This document shows positions 24,986 to 33,305 of a DNA stretch of 33,305 nucleotides, piece after piece. Position numbers and translations under genes: made by a program. The notes under the pieces were generated by a model. It was not told where the DNA came from and did not search any database. It saw nothing but the letters and a program-made list of their open reading frames with translations. Within the stretch, counting starts at the first letter, position 1. Each line of letters opens with the position of its first letter. The stretch lies in the NCBI GenBank assembly GCA_018818105.1, contig JAHISK010000090.1, positions 1 to 33,305 on the forward strand. Direction: 5' to 3'. The DNA is from Candidatus Omnitrophota bacterium. GTDB taxonomy: Bacteria > Omnitrophota > Gorgyraeia > Duberdicusellales > 4484-171.

Positions 24986-25798
24986 TTATTTATCCTCTTC
25001 TTCGTTAATTATTTTCTCAATATCTTCCGGATTAATTTTATCGTCTTCTTTCATTTCATGCTTTTGAGGCATCATATCCTGCATACTACCGCTGTCTTCT
25101 TTTAGTTCAGAACCTAACCCTTTTAATTGTTTATGCCACACAAAATATAAAGCTAATGCTATAACAGTTAAAATACCAATAACCGCGATAAATACCTTCC
25201 AAACAGTTACTGAAGGCAATGACTTTGCTTTTGTTAAAAGACTTCTAGCTAAAAGCAAATCAGCCTTTACCTCTTCCATAAGCTTTAAATTATCTCGATA
25301 ATCAGAAATATGTTTTTGAGAATTTAACGGGGGTACGCTTTGTTTTTCTTCTATTTTGTTTAGTTTAGATTCTATGCTTTGCTTTAAAAAAATAACTCTT
25401 TCTTCAAAATCCGTATCCTTTAGGAGCTCAGCAGTCTTTACCGCTTCACTGCGTAAAGTAACTAATTCATCTGTAGGGATCATCCAAATATCTTCCATTT
25501 CGACTTCTTTAGCAATTGTTTCTCCCGGAACAAGGTCGTATTCGCCATACACATAATACGCTCCCTGCTGAGTATCATAGATAAGGTCTAAATCTTCTCT
25601 GTCAATAACATGTTCCGGTTTTATTTCTTTCGGCAAGAACGCTTTTAACGTCACTTTTTGTGTCTGCTCTTTTGAAGGGTTTACCCCCATGATTTTTAAA
25701 ACAATACTAGCTTGCGCTGAAGACATAAGAACAGAAAAACAAAAAAACAGAAAAATAAAAAAACCCGCACTCAAAAAATGTCTTCTTTTTCTATTCAT
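24986..25798 (-). CDS. Exported single-pass membrane protein of unknown function
   Basis: Signal peptide (FLSAGFFIFLFFCFSVLMSSAQA), extracytoplasmic domain, C-terminal TM VWKVFIAVIGILTVIALALYFVW, acidic cytoplasmic tail. Confidence 0.75.
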   Translation of the reverse strand: MNRKRRHFLSAGFFIFLFFCFSVLMSSAQASIVLKIMGVNPSKEQTQKVTLKAFLPKEIKPEHVIDREDLDLIYDTQQGAYYVYGEYDLVPGETIAKEVEMEDIWMIPTDELVTLRSEAVKTAELLKDTDFEERVIFLKQSIESKLNKIEEKQSVPPLNSQKHISDYRDNLKLMEEVKADLLLARSLLTKAKSLPSVTVWKVFIAVIGILTVIALALYFVWHKQLKGLGSELKEDSGSMQDMMPQKHEMKEDDKINPEDIEKIINEEEDK

Positions 25799-25923
25799 CT
25801 ACTCACCTCTTATGGAGCTGGTGCTATTATGCATCAACGCCCTTATTTAAAATAATATAATAGTTAAATATCTTTACCCCAAATTATTATACCATCCTCT
25901 TTTAAAAAGCAAAGACTGTTTTC

Positions 25924-25965
25924 AGTCGTCCGTCGTCAGTCGTCAGTCTTCCGTCTTCCGTCATC
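25924..25965. repeat. Heptad array (NGTCNTC) x6
   Basis: AGTCGTC CGTCGTC AGTCGTC AGTCTTC CGTCTTC CGTCATC, overlapping the stop codon of the 1078-aa CDS (25961). Confidence 0.85.
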
Positions 25966-28900
25966 TCAACTCATACCAAACCTGAATAACCGGCTCACTA
26001 GTTACTTCATCTATAATATTTTTTGATACGCTCATAAGCGCTTCCAACTCTTTTATTTTGTTCATTAGATAAATAATATCCGTACTTTCTTTTTCGGAAA
26101 TCTTACAAATTTCATCCAAATCTACTTTTAACCCCGCGTTTACCCCCCACTTTTTAACTTCTTCACTTATATTACTCAATTGACTGTAGATAATTTTTGT
26201 ATCAGCCGCTGACGTTTGTTCTGTTTGTATACTTACATTCTTGTTAATCTGCGCTAACGCTAATGACAACAATCCCATCTGACTGGTTATATCTTCAGCA
26301 GCACTGGTTAACTTTGACTGTTTAGTAGTCGTCCCTAATATTGTAGTAGCTGCGCCAGCTATATCCTGAAGGCTATGCTCAACCAGCTGAATAGAATAGG
26401 CATCTTTAGTACTATAGATAGACTCCTCGCAGACAATACTATAATCACCTGTATCCCAGGAAGAATCAAATGTTAAATCGTAAGTATAAATCCCTGATGT
26501 CCCAGTTTCAACCATTACCCCGTCATTTACTAATAACGTTTCAGAAGGAGCATACACATCCACCGTAGGTGAAAGCCCAGTTTCAGTCTGATACTTAACA
26601 GGGATTGTCTCTCCCGGCTTAACCTGTTTTTCACGATTAAGTATTGACGATTTAACATGCGGTTTCACATTTGAAGCAACTTGAGTGTTAACCGCCGATA
26701 TCTGATCCGGCAATGAAGTAGTACCAGTAGCGGTTACAATACTGCTGGTATCGCTCTTGATAGAAGTAATGTCAGTGCCTATCTCCCCTGATACGGCAGT
26801 AGCGACAGTACTAGCTTGACTTGTTAACGCGGTATCCACCGCCTCAATTTGCGTTTTTAACTCTTTCGCCTTCTTACTAGTTGTGATATCAAATGATGTA
26901 GAACTCTGATAGGTCACATTATCGGATTCAGTAACACCGCCATAATTAATCGCTAATTTGACATAATATTTCTTACCAGCGGCAAAATTATAGGTATCCA
27001 CAGCATCTAAAACTGTATACCAATAATTGCCGTTAGCATCCGGCACGGCTAAATTACCCGTATACATAGTAGTTACCTCATCCAAACTGCTGTATATATT
27101 AACTGTTCCTGTTTTTAACGTATTAGAACCGCTGTCAACAACCTGTCTCCCTTCTTTCTCTAAATACATTAAAATATTAATTTCATCATCATCCCCATCG
27201 TAAACAAAACTAGCTATCGCTTTAGCTGATGGCGCCGCGATTACAAGCGCTTTATTAGCGCCTAAAGAATTTGCCGCCCCCGGCGTAGCTAACGTTAATG
27301 TGGCGTCATTACTGCTGACGTCCGTAATCGTGCCTCCGTTAAGAGTAAGCGCGCCAGTACCCGTGTAATCTAAATCTTTACTCTCATCATGAGACTGAAC
27401 TATATATTGAAACGTTAAAGTCGTCGTTGTGCTACCGGAATAATTCGCGATTCTATCAACAGCGCCTGTTTCTAATTCTAACCGGGGAGTTCCCGTCACT
27501 GTTACTGCTTCATTAAAGGTAATCGTAATATCTAGAACCTCTCCAACAACACTATACGTACCATTCGGTTCAGTCGAAGAAACACTAGAAACCGTAGGTC
27601 CGATTGTGTCTATTACTAACGCTTTATTCGCCCCCAGAGAACCTGTAGCTGCCGGACTAGGTAAATTTAAATCAACATTATGACTGTTAGAATCGACTAT
27701 TGTACCGCCGTTCAAACTAAAAGCGCTCATTCCCGTACAATCTAAGTCTGAACTGGTATCTCCGGCAACAACCGTATAACGAAACGTCAAAGTAACTGTT
27801 CCGGTACCGCTTAGATAATCTATAATTTGATCACTAGTCCCTGTTTCAAGCTCTAACTGCGGCGTACCGGTCACAGTAACAGTATCGCTGAAAGTAACAG
27901 TAATATCAATTACCTCGCCAGTGGTATATGTACCATTAGTTTTATCGGAAGTTACATTAGTAACTGATATCAAATCATCCGGTCCTATATCCCAACCACT
28001 GCGCGTATCTCCGTCAATATCATCGGTAAAGATACCTGACAAATCTTCTCCCGCATTTCTCGCTACTGTATCAGTTGCCGCTAAATGAAAGTCATTGCCG
28101 TCTTTATCAACAAACACCGGCTCCACCCCGTTGATACTATTATCTCCGGGCGCATCATCGGCTATATCTGATATATTGTAATCCGACGCGGCTTCAAAAG
28201 TTCCTACAAATCCATTAGTACAGTCTACGGTCACGCAATTTCGTACCGTTGTATTTGTCGTGTCATAATCCGCAAAAAAACCATTCCTTGTATTTTGTGC
28301 CATGCAATTATAAAAATACGCCGTAAACCCACTATGAACCGGCATCCACCCCGCGGAATTCAGATTAAACCCAAAATCATAAAATAAAGTATTAGTAACC
28401 GTTACTATTGCCCCGGACGCATTGAAGGCAGTATATATTCCGGATGTACAAGCCTCACTCCCATTACTCTTTAAAATACACCTGTCAATATTAATCGCCC
28501 CTGAACCTATGCCAATGCCATGAAGCAATACACTTCTACCGAAATGATCCTCGTACTGATTCATAATTTGAAGACCTTCTAACCGAACATAACTTTCTTG
28601 AATATATATATTAATGTTATCGGTAACAGGAAGTACATGCGAATAACACAAGCTAGCGTCAACCCATTTGCCGGTATGACAAAAACTGGGATGAGTATAA
28701 ATACGAATATAATTCTCACTGCTCGTTGACCATGTACCAGCAATCTCTACCTCCGTACTGTCAGTCATAGGATAACATACTACTTCCGCGATTACATTAT
28801 TCGTTATAAGATCCTGCTCTTCTCCCGCTTCCCAAGCGTTTAAAGACGTGTAGGCCTCATCAATACTAAACGCTAATACTGACTGACCGGTTTTAGTTGA

Positions 28901-29197
28901 CGCCGTCTGTAACGTAACCTGTGTGGCTGAATCTTTAGATAAAACGTACCTGGCTTCCGGAGTGCCGCCAGTATCAAGAGTCAACTCATCGCCTTTTCCC
29001 ATATCCGCGGACAAATTATCTGTAAAGGTTACGGTTAATCCGTCAGCGCTTACAGAAATAGTTCCGGTTGAAAAAGCTGTTTTACTACCCACAGAACGAG
29101 ATTCTGTAGTAGCCGCCCGCGCCGGCAAACAAAAAAATACCGCCATCACTGCGACTACAATTACTGTCGTTAATATAATTTTTGTTGTTCTACCCAT
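25961..29197 (-). CDS. Large secreted surface protein: beta-helix-like N-terminus, two Ig-like repeats, coiled-coil C-terminus
   Basis: Signal peptide MGRTTKIILTTVIVVAVMAVFFCLPARAA; repeats SVxxVTSxxxNGTYxxGExxDITVTFxxxVTVTGTPxLELETG...LTLNGGTIxD...SLGANKALVI; C-terminus paralogous to the CDS at 31520-33305. Confidence 0.87.
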   Translation of the reverse strand: MGRTTKIILTTVIVVAVMAVFFCLPARAATTESRSVGSKTAFSTGTISVSADGLTVTFTDNLSADMGKGDELTLDTGGTPEARYVLSKDSATQVTLQTASTKTGQSVLAFSIDEAYTSLNAWEAGEEQDLITNNVIAEVVCYPMTDSTEVEIAGTWSTSSENYIRIYTHPSFCHTGKWVDASLCYSHVLPVTDNINIYIQESYVRLEGLQIMNQYEDHFGRSVLLHGIGIGSGAINIDRCILKSNGSEACTSGIYTAFNASGAIVTVTNTLFYDFGFNLNSAGWMPVHSGFTAYFYNCMAQNTRNGFFADYDTTNTTVRNCVTVDCTNGFVGTFEAASDYNISDIADDAPGDNSINGVEPVFVDKDGNDFHLAATDTVARNAGEDLSGIFTDDIDGDTRSGWDIGPDDLISVTNVTSDKTNGTYTTGEVIDITVTFSDTVTVTGTPQLELETGTSDQIIDYLSGTGTVTLTFRYTVVAGDTSSDLDCTGMSAFSLNGGTIVDSNSHNVDLNLPSPAATGSLGANKALVIDTIGPTVSSVSSTEPNGTYSVVGEVLDITITFNEAVTVTGTPRLELETGAVDRIANYSGSTTTTLTFQYIVQSHDESKDLDYTGTGALTLNGGTITDVSSNDATLTLATPGAANSLGANKALVIAAPSAKAIASFVYDGDDDEINILMYLEKEGRQVVDSGSNTLKTGTVNIYSSLDEVTTMYTGNLAVPDANGNYWYTVLDAVDTYNFAAGKKYYVKLAINYGGVTESDNVTYQSSTSFDITTSKKAKELKTQIEAVDTALTSQASTVATAVSGEIGTDITSIKSDTSSIVTATGTTSLPDQISAVNTQVASNVKPHVKSSILNREKQVKPGETIPVKYQTETGLSPTVDVYAPSETLLVNDGVMVETGTSGIYTYDLTFDSSWDTGDYSIVCEESIYSTKDAYSIQLVEHSLQDIAGAATTILGTTTKQSKLTSAAEDITSQMGLLSLALAQINKNVSIQTEQTSAADTKIIYSQLSNISEEVKKWGVNAGLKVDLDEICKISEKESTDIIYLMNKIKELEALMSVSKNIIDEVTSEPVIQVWYELR

Positions 29198-29209
29198 CTT
29201 TCTTTCCCT

Positions 29210-29249
29210 CTTTAACGGTCAGGCGCAGGAACCTGTCCCTACATATTTT
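29210..29249. repeat. REP-like 40-bp unit, copy 1
   Basis: CTTTAACGGTCAGGCGCAGGAACCTGTCCCTACATATTTT; 35/40 identical to 31281-31320; between the DUF2341 CDS and the 1078-aa CDS. Confidence 0.8.
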
Positions 29250-29253
29250 TCAT

Positions 29254-31365
29254 TTATTCTATCACCTGCTCAATGATTTCTTTTGATAAAATACTATTTT
29301 TTAATGATTTACGCACTTGGCCCATCTTTTTACCTTTAAATTTTAACCTTTCTAAATTAATTATGTTCTTCTGTTCTTTAAATATTAGCGCGCCGGCGAC
29401 GTCAACTTTACCGGTATTGATGCTGCGCGGCTTTATCTGATCAAACTCATCATCAGTAAGGTAAACTTGTATAATTAAAAAATTTCGCTTCTCAGATGAA
29501 CCCCATTCATATCCTGTTGGATTAATCGCTATCACTTTTCCTTTTTTATAAGTGATTTCGGCGCCATCTAAAAACACGGTGGGATCTTTCATTTTATCTC
29601 TTACCTTTACTAAAACGTCGTAAGATTTTTTATCTGACCGTATGACCATATCATCAATAACCGCGCTTAAATCTATCATTTCTTCCCTCGCTGAAATTAT
29701 TTCTTCTTCTAAAACAACTCCACGCGCAGCTTCTTCCTTAGAGTTTATCCTAAAGACCTGATCTGACACATCGAAAACGCTGAAATCAAATGGATCAGAT
29801 ATTTTTATCAAAGCCGCATCAGAAAACTCCTGAGGTACATCCCAGATAAAACTGCCTGTGTTTGGCACTTTCTTCGAAATCAAATTATAGGTCTTACCGT
29901 TATCAAAAGAATACTCTAACTTTATATTATACGCGCCATATTCATCCGCTGTCCATATGATTTCTTCTTTTTCTCCCACGACTAGAATCTCCCTACCGTT
30001 AGGTGAAATGAGAGAGATTTCGCCGGAGGCATATTCAAGTTTTATTGAATCAACTTCGATTAAGTTTTCTGCTGACCTGCCATTGCTAAAAGTGAAACGG
30101 TAATCTATCTCACTACCAATAAAAAAGTCACCTCTGGTCGCGTAATAATTCCGGCTACTTACACAATTAGCCCTATAAGTACTACCGCCATCAGCGGAAA
30201 TATCTAATCTTAGCTCTCCCGATTCAGGATAAAGAACAGTATAAACTGCTTTTATAATACGAATATCAAAATCGGTATTTATAACAGCTGAAGTAAAACT
30301 ACCTTTGTCCGCGCCGTCGGCTAATACTAAATTACCATTTTCTTTAAGTGTTGTGCTAGAAAACTTACCTAACCTAACGATTTCTTCTTGATCCATGGTA
30401 ATTTCAAATGAATACAGCGTTGTCGCGACTTCCTTAACTTTCCCATCCAAAATCGTCTCGTCAGGATAATCCCACGGATTTATATCAAAAACCTCATATA
30501 TGCTGGAATCATCACTTGCAAGTTTATTACCATAATAAAGGTAGATATCTACTCCCGAGGAGGGTATCTGTAAAACTTTTATGAAAACCTCTGCTAACTG
30601 CTCGGAGTCGTCCCCTGTTATCTTTCCTACATAATAAGGGAGAGACGTTTGGCCGTCTGAAGCAGTAAACCTTATATCTCTAAACCCAATCGCTACCCCT
30701 CCTTGGTAACTCACATCGGCTGCTCCTTGAGCTAAGGAATCACCTGTTGAAATAACCATTTTTACTACTTGATTAAATAAAGACGTGTTTATATTATCTT
30801 TAGCAGTAATATTAATTTTTTTCCTGTATTTAAACCCTGCTAATTCAGGATTACCAAATGAACCAGCAACGCCAGAAGTATCGGTATAAACAATACTAAC
30901 CTCTTCAAGCTGGCTATTGGCACCAATGCTAGCCTTCCACTTTAGCCTTCTCCCCTGACCCTTGACCCCTGACCCTTGACCCTCTAAATCCAACGGCACT
31001 CCATTGACCACATCCATATAATCAATACCACCATTAACGCTCACCGCTAAAGAAACTCTCCCTTTACTCTTGTAACTGACAACAATACTTTTTATCTGTC
31101 CGGCAGTAAGAAAAGTTTCTTTAACCTCATATACGCCTTGCTGTAATTGAGACAGGCCATAATCACCCTTACCATCTGTTCGCCAAACCAACGGTGATTT
31201 AAAAATAGCCGTACCGCTTTCACAGTAGGCAAAACTACTCCATCCCGCTATCATCATTGCTACTAAAATAATTTTTATTCCTTTAACGGACAGGCACAGG
31301 GACATGTCCCTACATATTTCCGTGATTTGTGATTTGTGATTTGTGTTTCGTGTTTCGTGTTTCAT
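29254..31365 (-). CDS. DUF2341-containing surface protein (likely start 31305 or further downstream)
   Basis: FKYRKKINITAKDNINTSLFNQVVKMVISTGDSL...FRDIRFTASDGQTSLPYYVGKI...IYLYYGN is DUF2341-like. The first 20 residues of the track ORF (MKHETRNTNHKSQITEICRD) are translated repeat. Confidence 0.8.
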   Translation of the reverse strand: MKHETRNTNHKSQITEICRDMSLCLSVKGIKIILVAMMIAGWSSFAYCESGTAIFKSPLVWRTDGKGDYGLSQLQQGVYEVKETFLTAGQIKSIVVSYKSKGRVSLAVSVNGGIDYMDVVNGVPLDLEGQGSGVKGQGRRLKWKASIGANSQLEEVSIVYTDTSGVAGSFGNPELAGFKYRKKINITAKDNINTSLFNQVVKMVISTGDSLAQGAADVSYQGGVAIGFRDIRFTASDGQTSLPYYVGKITGDDSEQLAEVFIKVLQIPSSGVDIYLYYGNKLASDDSSIYEVFDINPWDYPDETILDGKVKEVATTLYSFEITMDQEEIVRLGKFSSTTLKENGNLVLADGADKGSFTSAVINTDFDIRIIKAVYTVLYPESGELRLDISADGGSTYRANCVSSRNYYATRGDFFIGSEIDYRFTFSNGRSAENLIEVDSIKLEYASGEISLISPNGREILVVGEKEEIIWTADEYGAYNIKLEYSFDNGKTYNLISKKVPNTGSFIWDVPQEFSDAALIKISDPFDFSVFDVSDQVFRINSKEEAARGVVLEEEIISAREEMIDLSAVIDDMVIRSDKKSYDVLVKVRDKMKDPTVFLDGAEITYKKGKVIAINPTGYEWGSSEKRNFLIIQVYLTDDEFDQIKPRSINTGKVDVAGALIFKEQKNIINLERLKFKGKKMGQVRKSLKNSILSKEIIEQVIE
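31281..31320. repeat. REP-like 40-bp unit, copy 2
   Basis: CTTTAACGGACAGGCACAGGGACATGTCCCTACATATTTC; contains perfect palindrome AGGGACATGTCCCT. Confidence 0.8.
31322..31363. repeat. Tandem heptamers GTGATTT x3 and GTGTTTC x3
   Basis: Six contiguous exact heptamers directly readable in the sequence. Confidence 0.93.
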
Positions 31366-31410
31366 GATTCGTCCCTCATCTTTCCCTCTTCCTTGATGAC
31401 TCTTGCCCCT

Positions 31411-31505
31411 ATTATCATTTTAAATTTATCATTTATCAATTAGCATTTTAAATTTTTAGATATTTCTCTTAAATGCTAATTTTAAAATGTTAATTGTTAA
31501 ATTTC
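31411..31505. repeat. Inverted heptad element (TTTATCA/TTTTAAA family), intact copy
   Basis: ATTATCA TTTTAAA TTTATCA TTTATCA ATTAGCA TTTTAAA TTTTTAG (31411-31459); AAATGCT AATTTTA AAATGTT AATTGTT AAATTTC (31471-31505). Confidence 0.87.
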
Positions 31506-31519
31506 TATCACTTCCTCCT

Positions 31520-33305
31520 TTACTTTGTCTCAAGCCACGACTGTATAACCGGATCATCAGACATCCGCTCAATCATTTTTTTAGATATATCCATCATCGC
31601 TTTTAATTCCTGCGTTTTATTCTTTAGATACTCTATATTATACTTCTTACTTTCTGTAACTTCATAAATTTTTTCTAAACTCGGACCGCTTACACCTAAC
31701 TCCTTAACCACACCGCTGATCTCTTTTAGTTTTGCGTATATAAATTCCATGTCTGTCCCTGTATTAGTTATAGCGGTAGTACGCGTCGCGATATTAGTAT
31801 TAAGCTTAGATAAAATAGTATCAATACTGCTGAACTTAACACTTATGTTTTCCGCCGCCGCTGACAACGTGGATTGTCGTGAAATTTGACCTAATACGGC
31901 TGATGTAGACGCCGCGACATCTTGGAGATCATAATTAGCCGAAGTTAAAAGCATGGCATCAGTTGTTCCCTGGGTGGACTCTGAACAAACAATAGTAAAA
32001 TCTCCTGTTCCCCAAGAATCCAACATCGTTAAATCGTAAGTATAAATTCCTGTTGTTCCCATCTCAGTCATATCCACGCCATCTAAGACTTTTGTTCCAT
32101 CGGCATCATAAACTGTCATCGTTGGACTCAATCCTGAAGCTGCCCTATAAGCAACATTTAAAGAGTCTCCCATCTTTATAAGCGCCTCGCGGTTTAGTAT
32201 TTCTGAAGTAACATGATACTCAACTGATGAAACTTCAGCACTAACACTTGAAATTTGCGTCGCTAATGATGTTGTACCTACCGCGGTTACAATACTGGAA
32301 GTATCACTTTTTATAGACGTAAGATCGGCATCCACATCAGCTATAACCGCGTCTGAAATTGTACTGGTCTGTGTTGCCACGGTAGCTGACATTGACTGAG
32401 CCATAGTCTGGACTTGTTTCATTTTTTTACTAACCCCTAAATCAAAAGACGTCGCGCTTTGATAAGTAACATTATCGGAAGCAGTACCATAGACAACACT
32501 AAGGTCAGCGTAATATTTTTTACCTACAGCAAAACTATAAGTACTCATCGCATCACTAATAGTAAACCAGTAGTTTCCATTAGCGTCGGCGGTTGCTGAG
32601 GAACCCGTGTACATCGCGACAGCGGCATCGGCAGAACTGTACAGACTTATTGCCCCTGTACGTAAAGTATTGGTACTACCTCTGGTAACCTGTCGACCTT
32701 GGGACTCTAAATACATAACTATATTAATATCGTCTTCATCAGGATCATAAACAAAATCAGCGATAACTTTCGCTGACGGAGCGGCAATAACTAAGGTCTT
32801 ATTAGCGCCTAAAGAATTAGCTTCTTCCGGCATAGCAAGGGTTAAAATCGCGTTATTGCCAGCAGCATCTTTAATCGTACCGCTGTTAAGAGTAAGAGCG
32901 CCGGTTCCCGTGTAATCTAAATCACCGGTAATATCTCCTGTTTGAACAGTGTATTGAAACGTTAGTGTAGTAGTTCCCGTACCTGAAGAGTAACTTGCTT
33001 TTCTATCAGCCTCACCGGTTTCTAACTCTAATTGAGGAGTACCGGTTACTATTACGTTTTCAGTAAATGTAATCGTAATATCTAAAATTTCACCTACTAT
33101 GGTATAATTACCATTTAATTCAGTTGAAGTTACATTAGAAACCGTAGGCGCACCGGTATCAACAACAATCGCTTTATTTGCGCCTAACGACCCTGCCGCG
33201 CCAGGTGACGCAAGCGTTAAGGTCGCGTTGTTAACCGCGGCGTCTTTTATCGTCCCGCCGTTCAGCGTTAACGCGCCGGTTCCCGTGTAATCTAAATCGC
33301 TGGAT
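31520..33305 (-). CDS. Large surface protein, paralog of the 25961-29197 CDS; 5' end truncated by window edge
   Basis: The frame stays open upstream of the track ORF start (32833) to the window end: SDLDYTGTGALTLNGGTIKDAAVNNATLTLASPGAAGSLGANKAIVVDTGAPTVSNVTSTELNGNYTIVGEILDITITFTENVIVTGTPQLELETG... Confidence 0.88.
   Translation of the reverse strand, partial: SSDLDYTGTGALTLNGGTIKDAAVNNATLTLASPGAAGSLGANKAIVVDTGAPTVSNVTSTELNGNYTIVGEILDITITFTENVIVTGTPQLELETGEADRKASYSSGTGTTTLTFQYTVQTGDITGDLDYTGTGALTLNSGTIKDAAGNNAILTLAMPEEANSLGANKTLVIAAPSAKVIADFVYDPDEDDINIVMYLESQGRQVTRGSTNTLRTGAISLYSSADAAVAMYTGSSATADANGNYWFTISDAMSTYSFAVGKKYYADLSVVYGTASDNVTYQSATSFDLGVSKKMKQVQTMAQSMSATVATQTSTISDAVIADVDADLTSIKSDTSSIVTAVGTTSLATQISSVSAEVSSVEYHVTSEILNREALIKMGDSLNVAYRAASGLSPTMTVYDADGTKVLDGVDMTEMGTTGIYTYDLTMLDSWGTGDFTIVCSESTQGTTDAMLLTSANYDLQDVAASTSAVLGQISRQSTLSAAAENISVKFSSIDTILSKLNTNIATRTTAITNTGTDMEFIYAKLKEISGVVKELGVSGPSLEKIYEVTESKKYNIEYLKNKTQELKAMMDISKKMIERMSDDPVIQSWLETK

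Noticed and set aside
1884-31505. CRISPR array interpretation of the short-period intergenic repeats
   Set aside because: Units are 7-8 nt with no spacer structure, and no cas genes are present.

Overview
All confidently called genes in this window are on the minus strand. Protein content and gene style suggest a Candidatus Omnitrophota / PVC-like bacterium; that lineage is an inference, with no marker gene seen. In transcription order (right to left): (i) a surface-protein block with two paralogous Ig-like repeat proteins, a DUF2341 protein, a small membrane protein and a secreted MA-type metallopeptidase; (ii) a REC-GGDEF protein whose REC phospho-acceptor Asp is Glu; (iii) an F1Fo ATP synthase cluster in the order epsilon, c, b-delta fusion, alpha, gamma, beta, with no subunit a gene in the window; (iv) a tandem-REC protein; (v) a type II secretion / type IV pilus hybrid locus (GspE, GspF, GspL/PilMN-like, GspM/PilO-like, GspI, GspJ, GspK, GspG, a TPR repeat protein, a ParA-like ATPase, a PilM-PilN fusion, a PilO-PilP fusion, and a secretin with a C-terminal TPR tail cut by the window edge). 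The most unusual signal is between the genes. Most intergenic gaps hold degenerate arrays phased at 7 nt (one is 8 nt). Each gap has its own vocabulary (e.g. ACTANNN, NNNTTTG/NNNATTG, TTTATCA/TTTTAAA, CGTCTTC). Larger arrays form two inverted arms, and arrays often abut or contain the stop codon of the upstream gene. One array is interrupted by a 130-bp MITE with a 5-bp target duplication and by a second 39-bp insert; both can be dissected against an intact sister array about 29.8 kb away in the same window.
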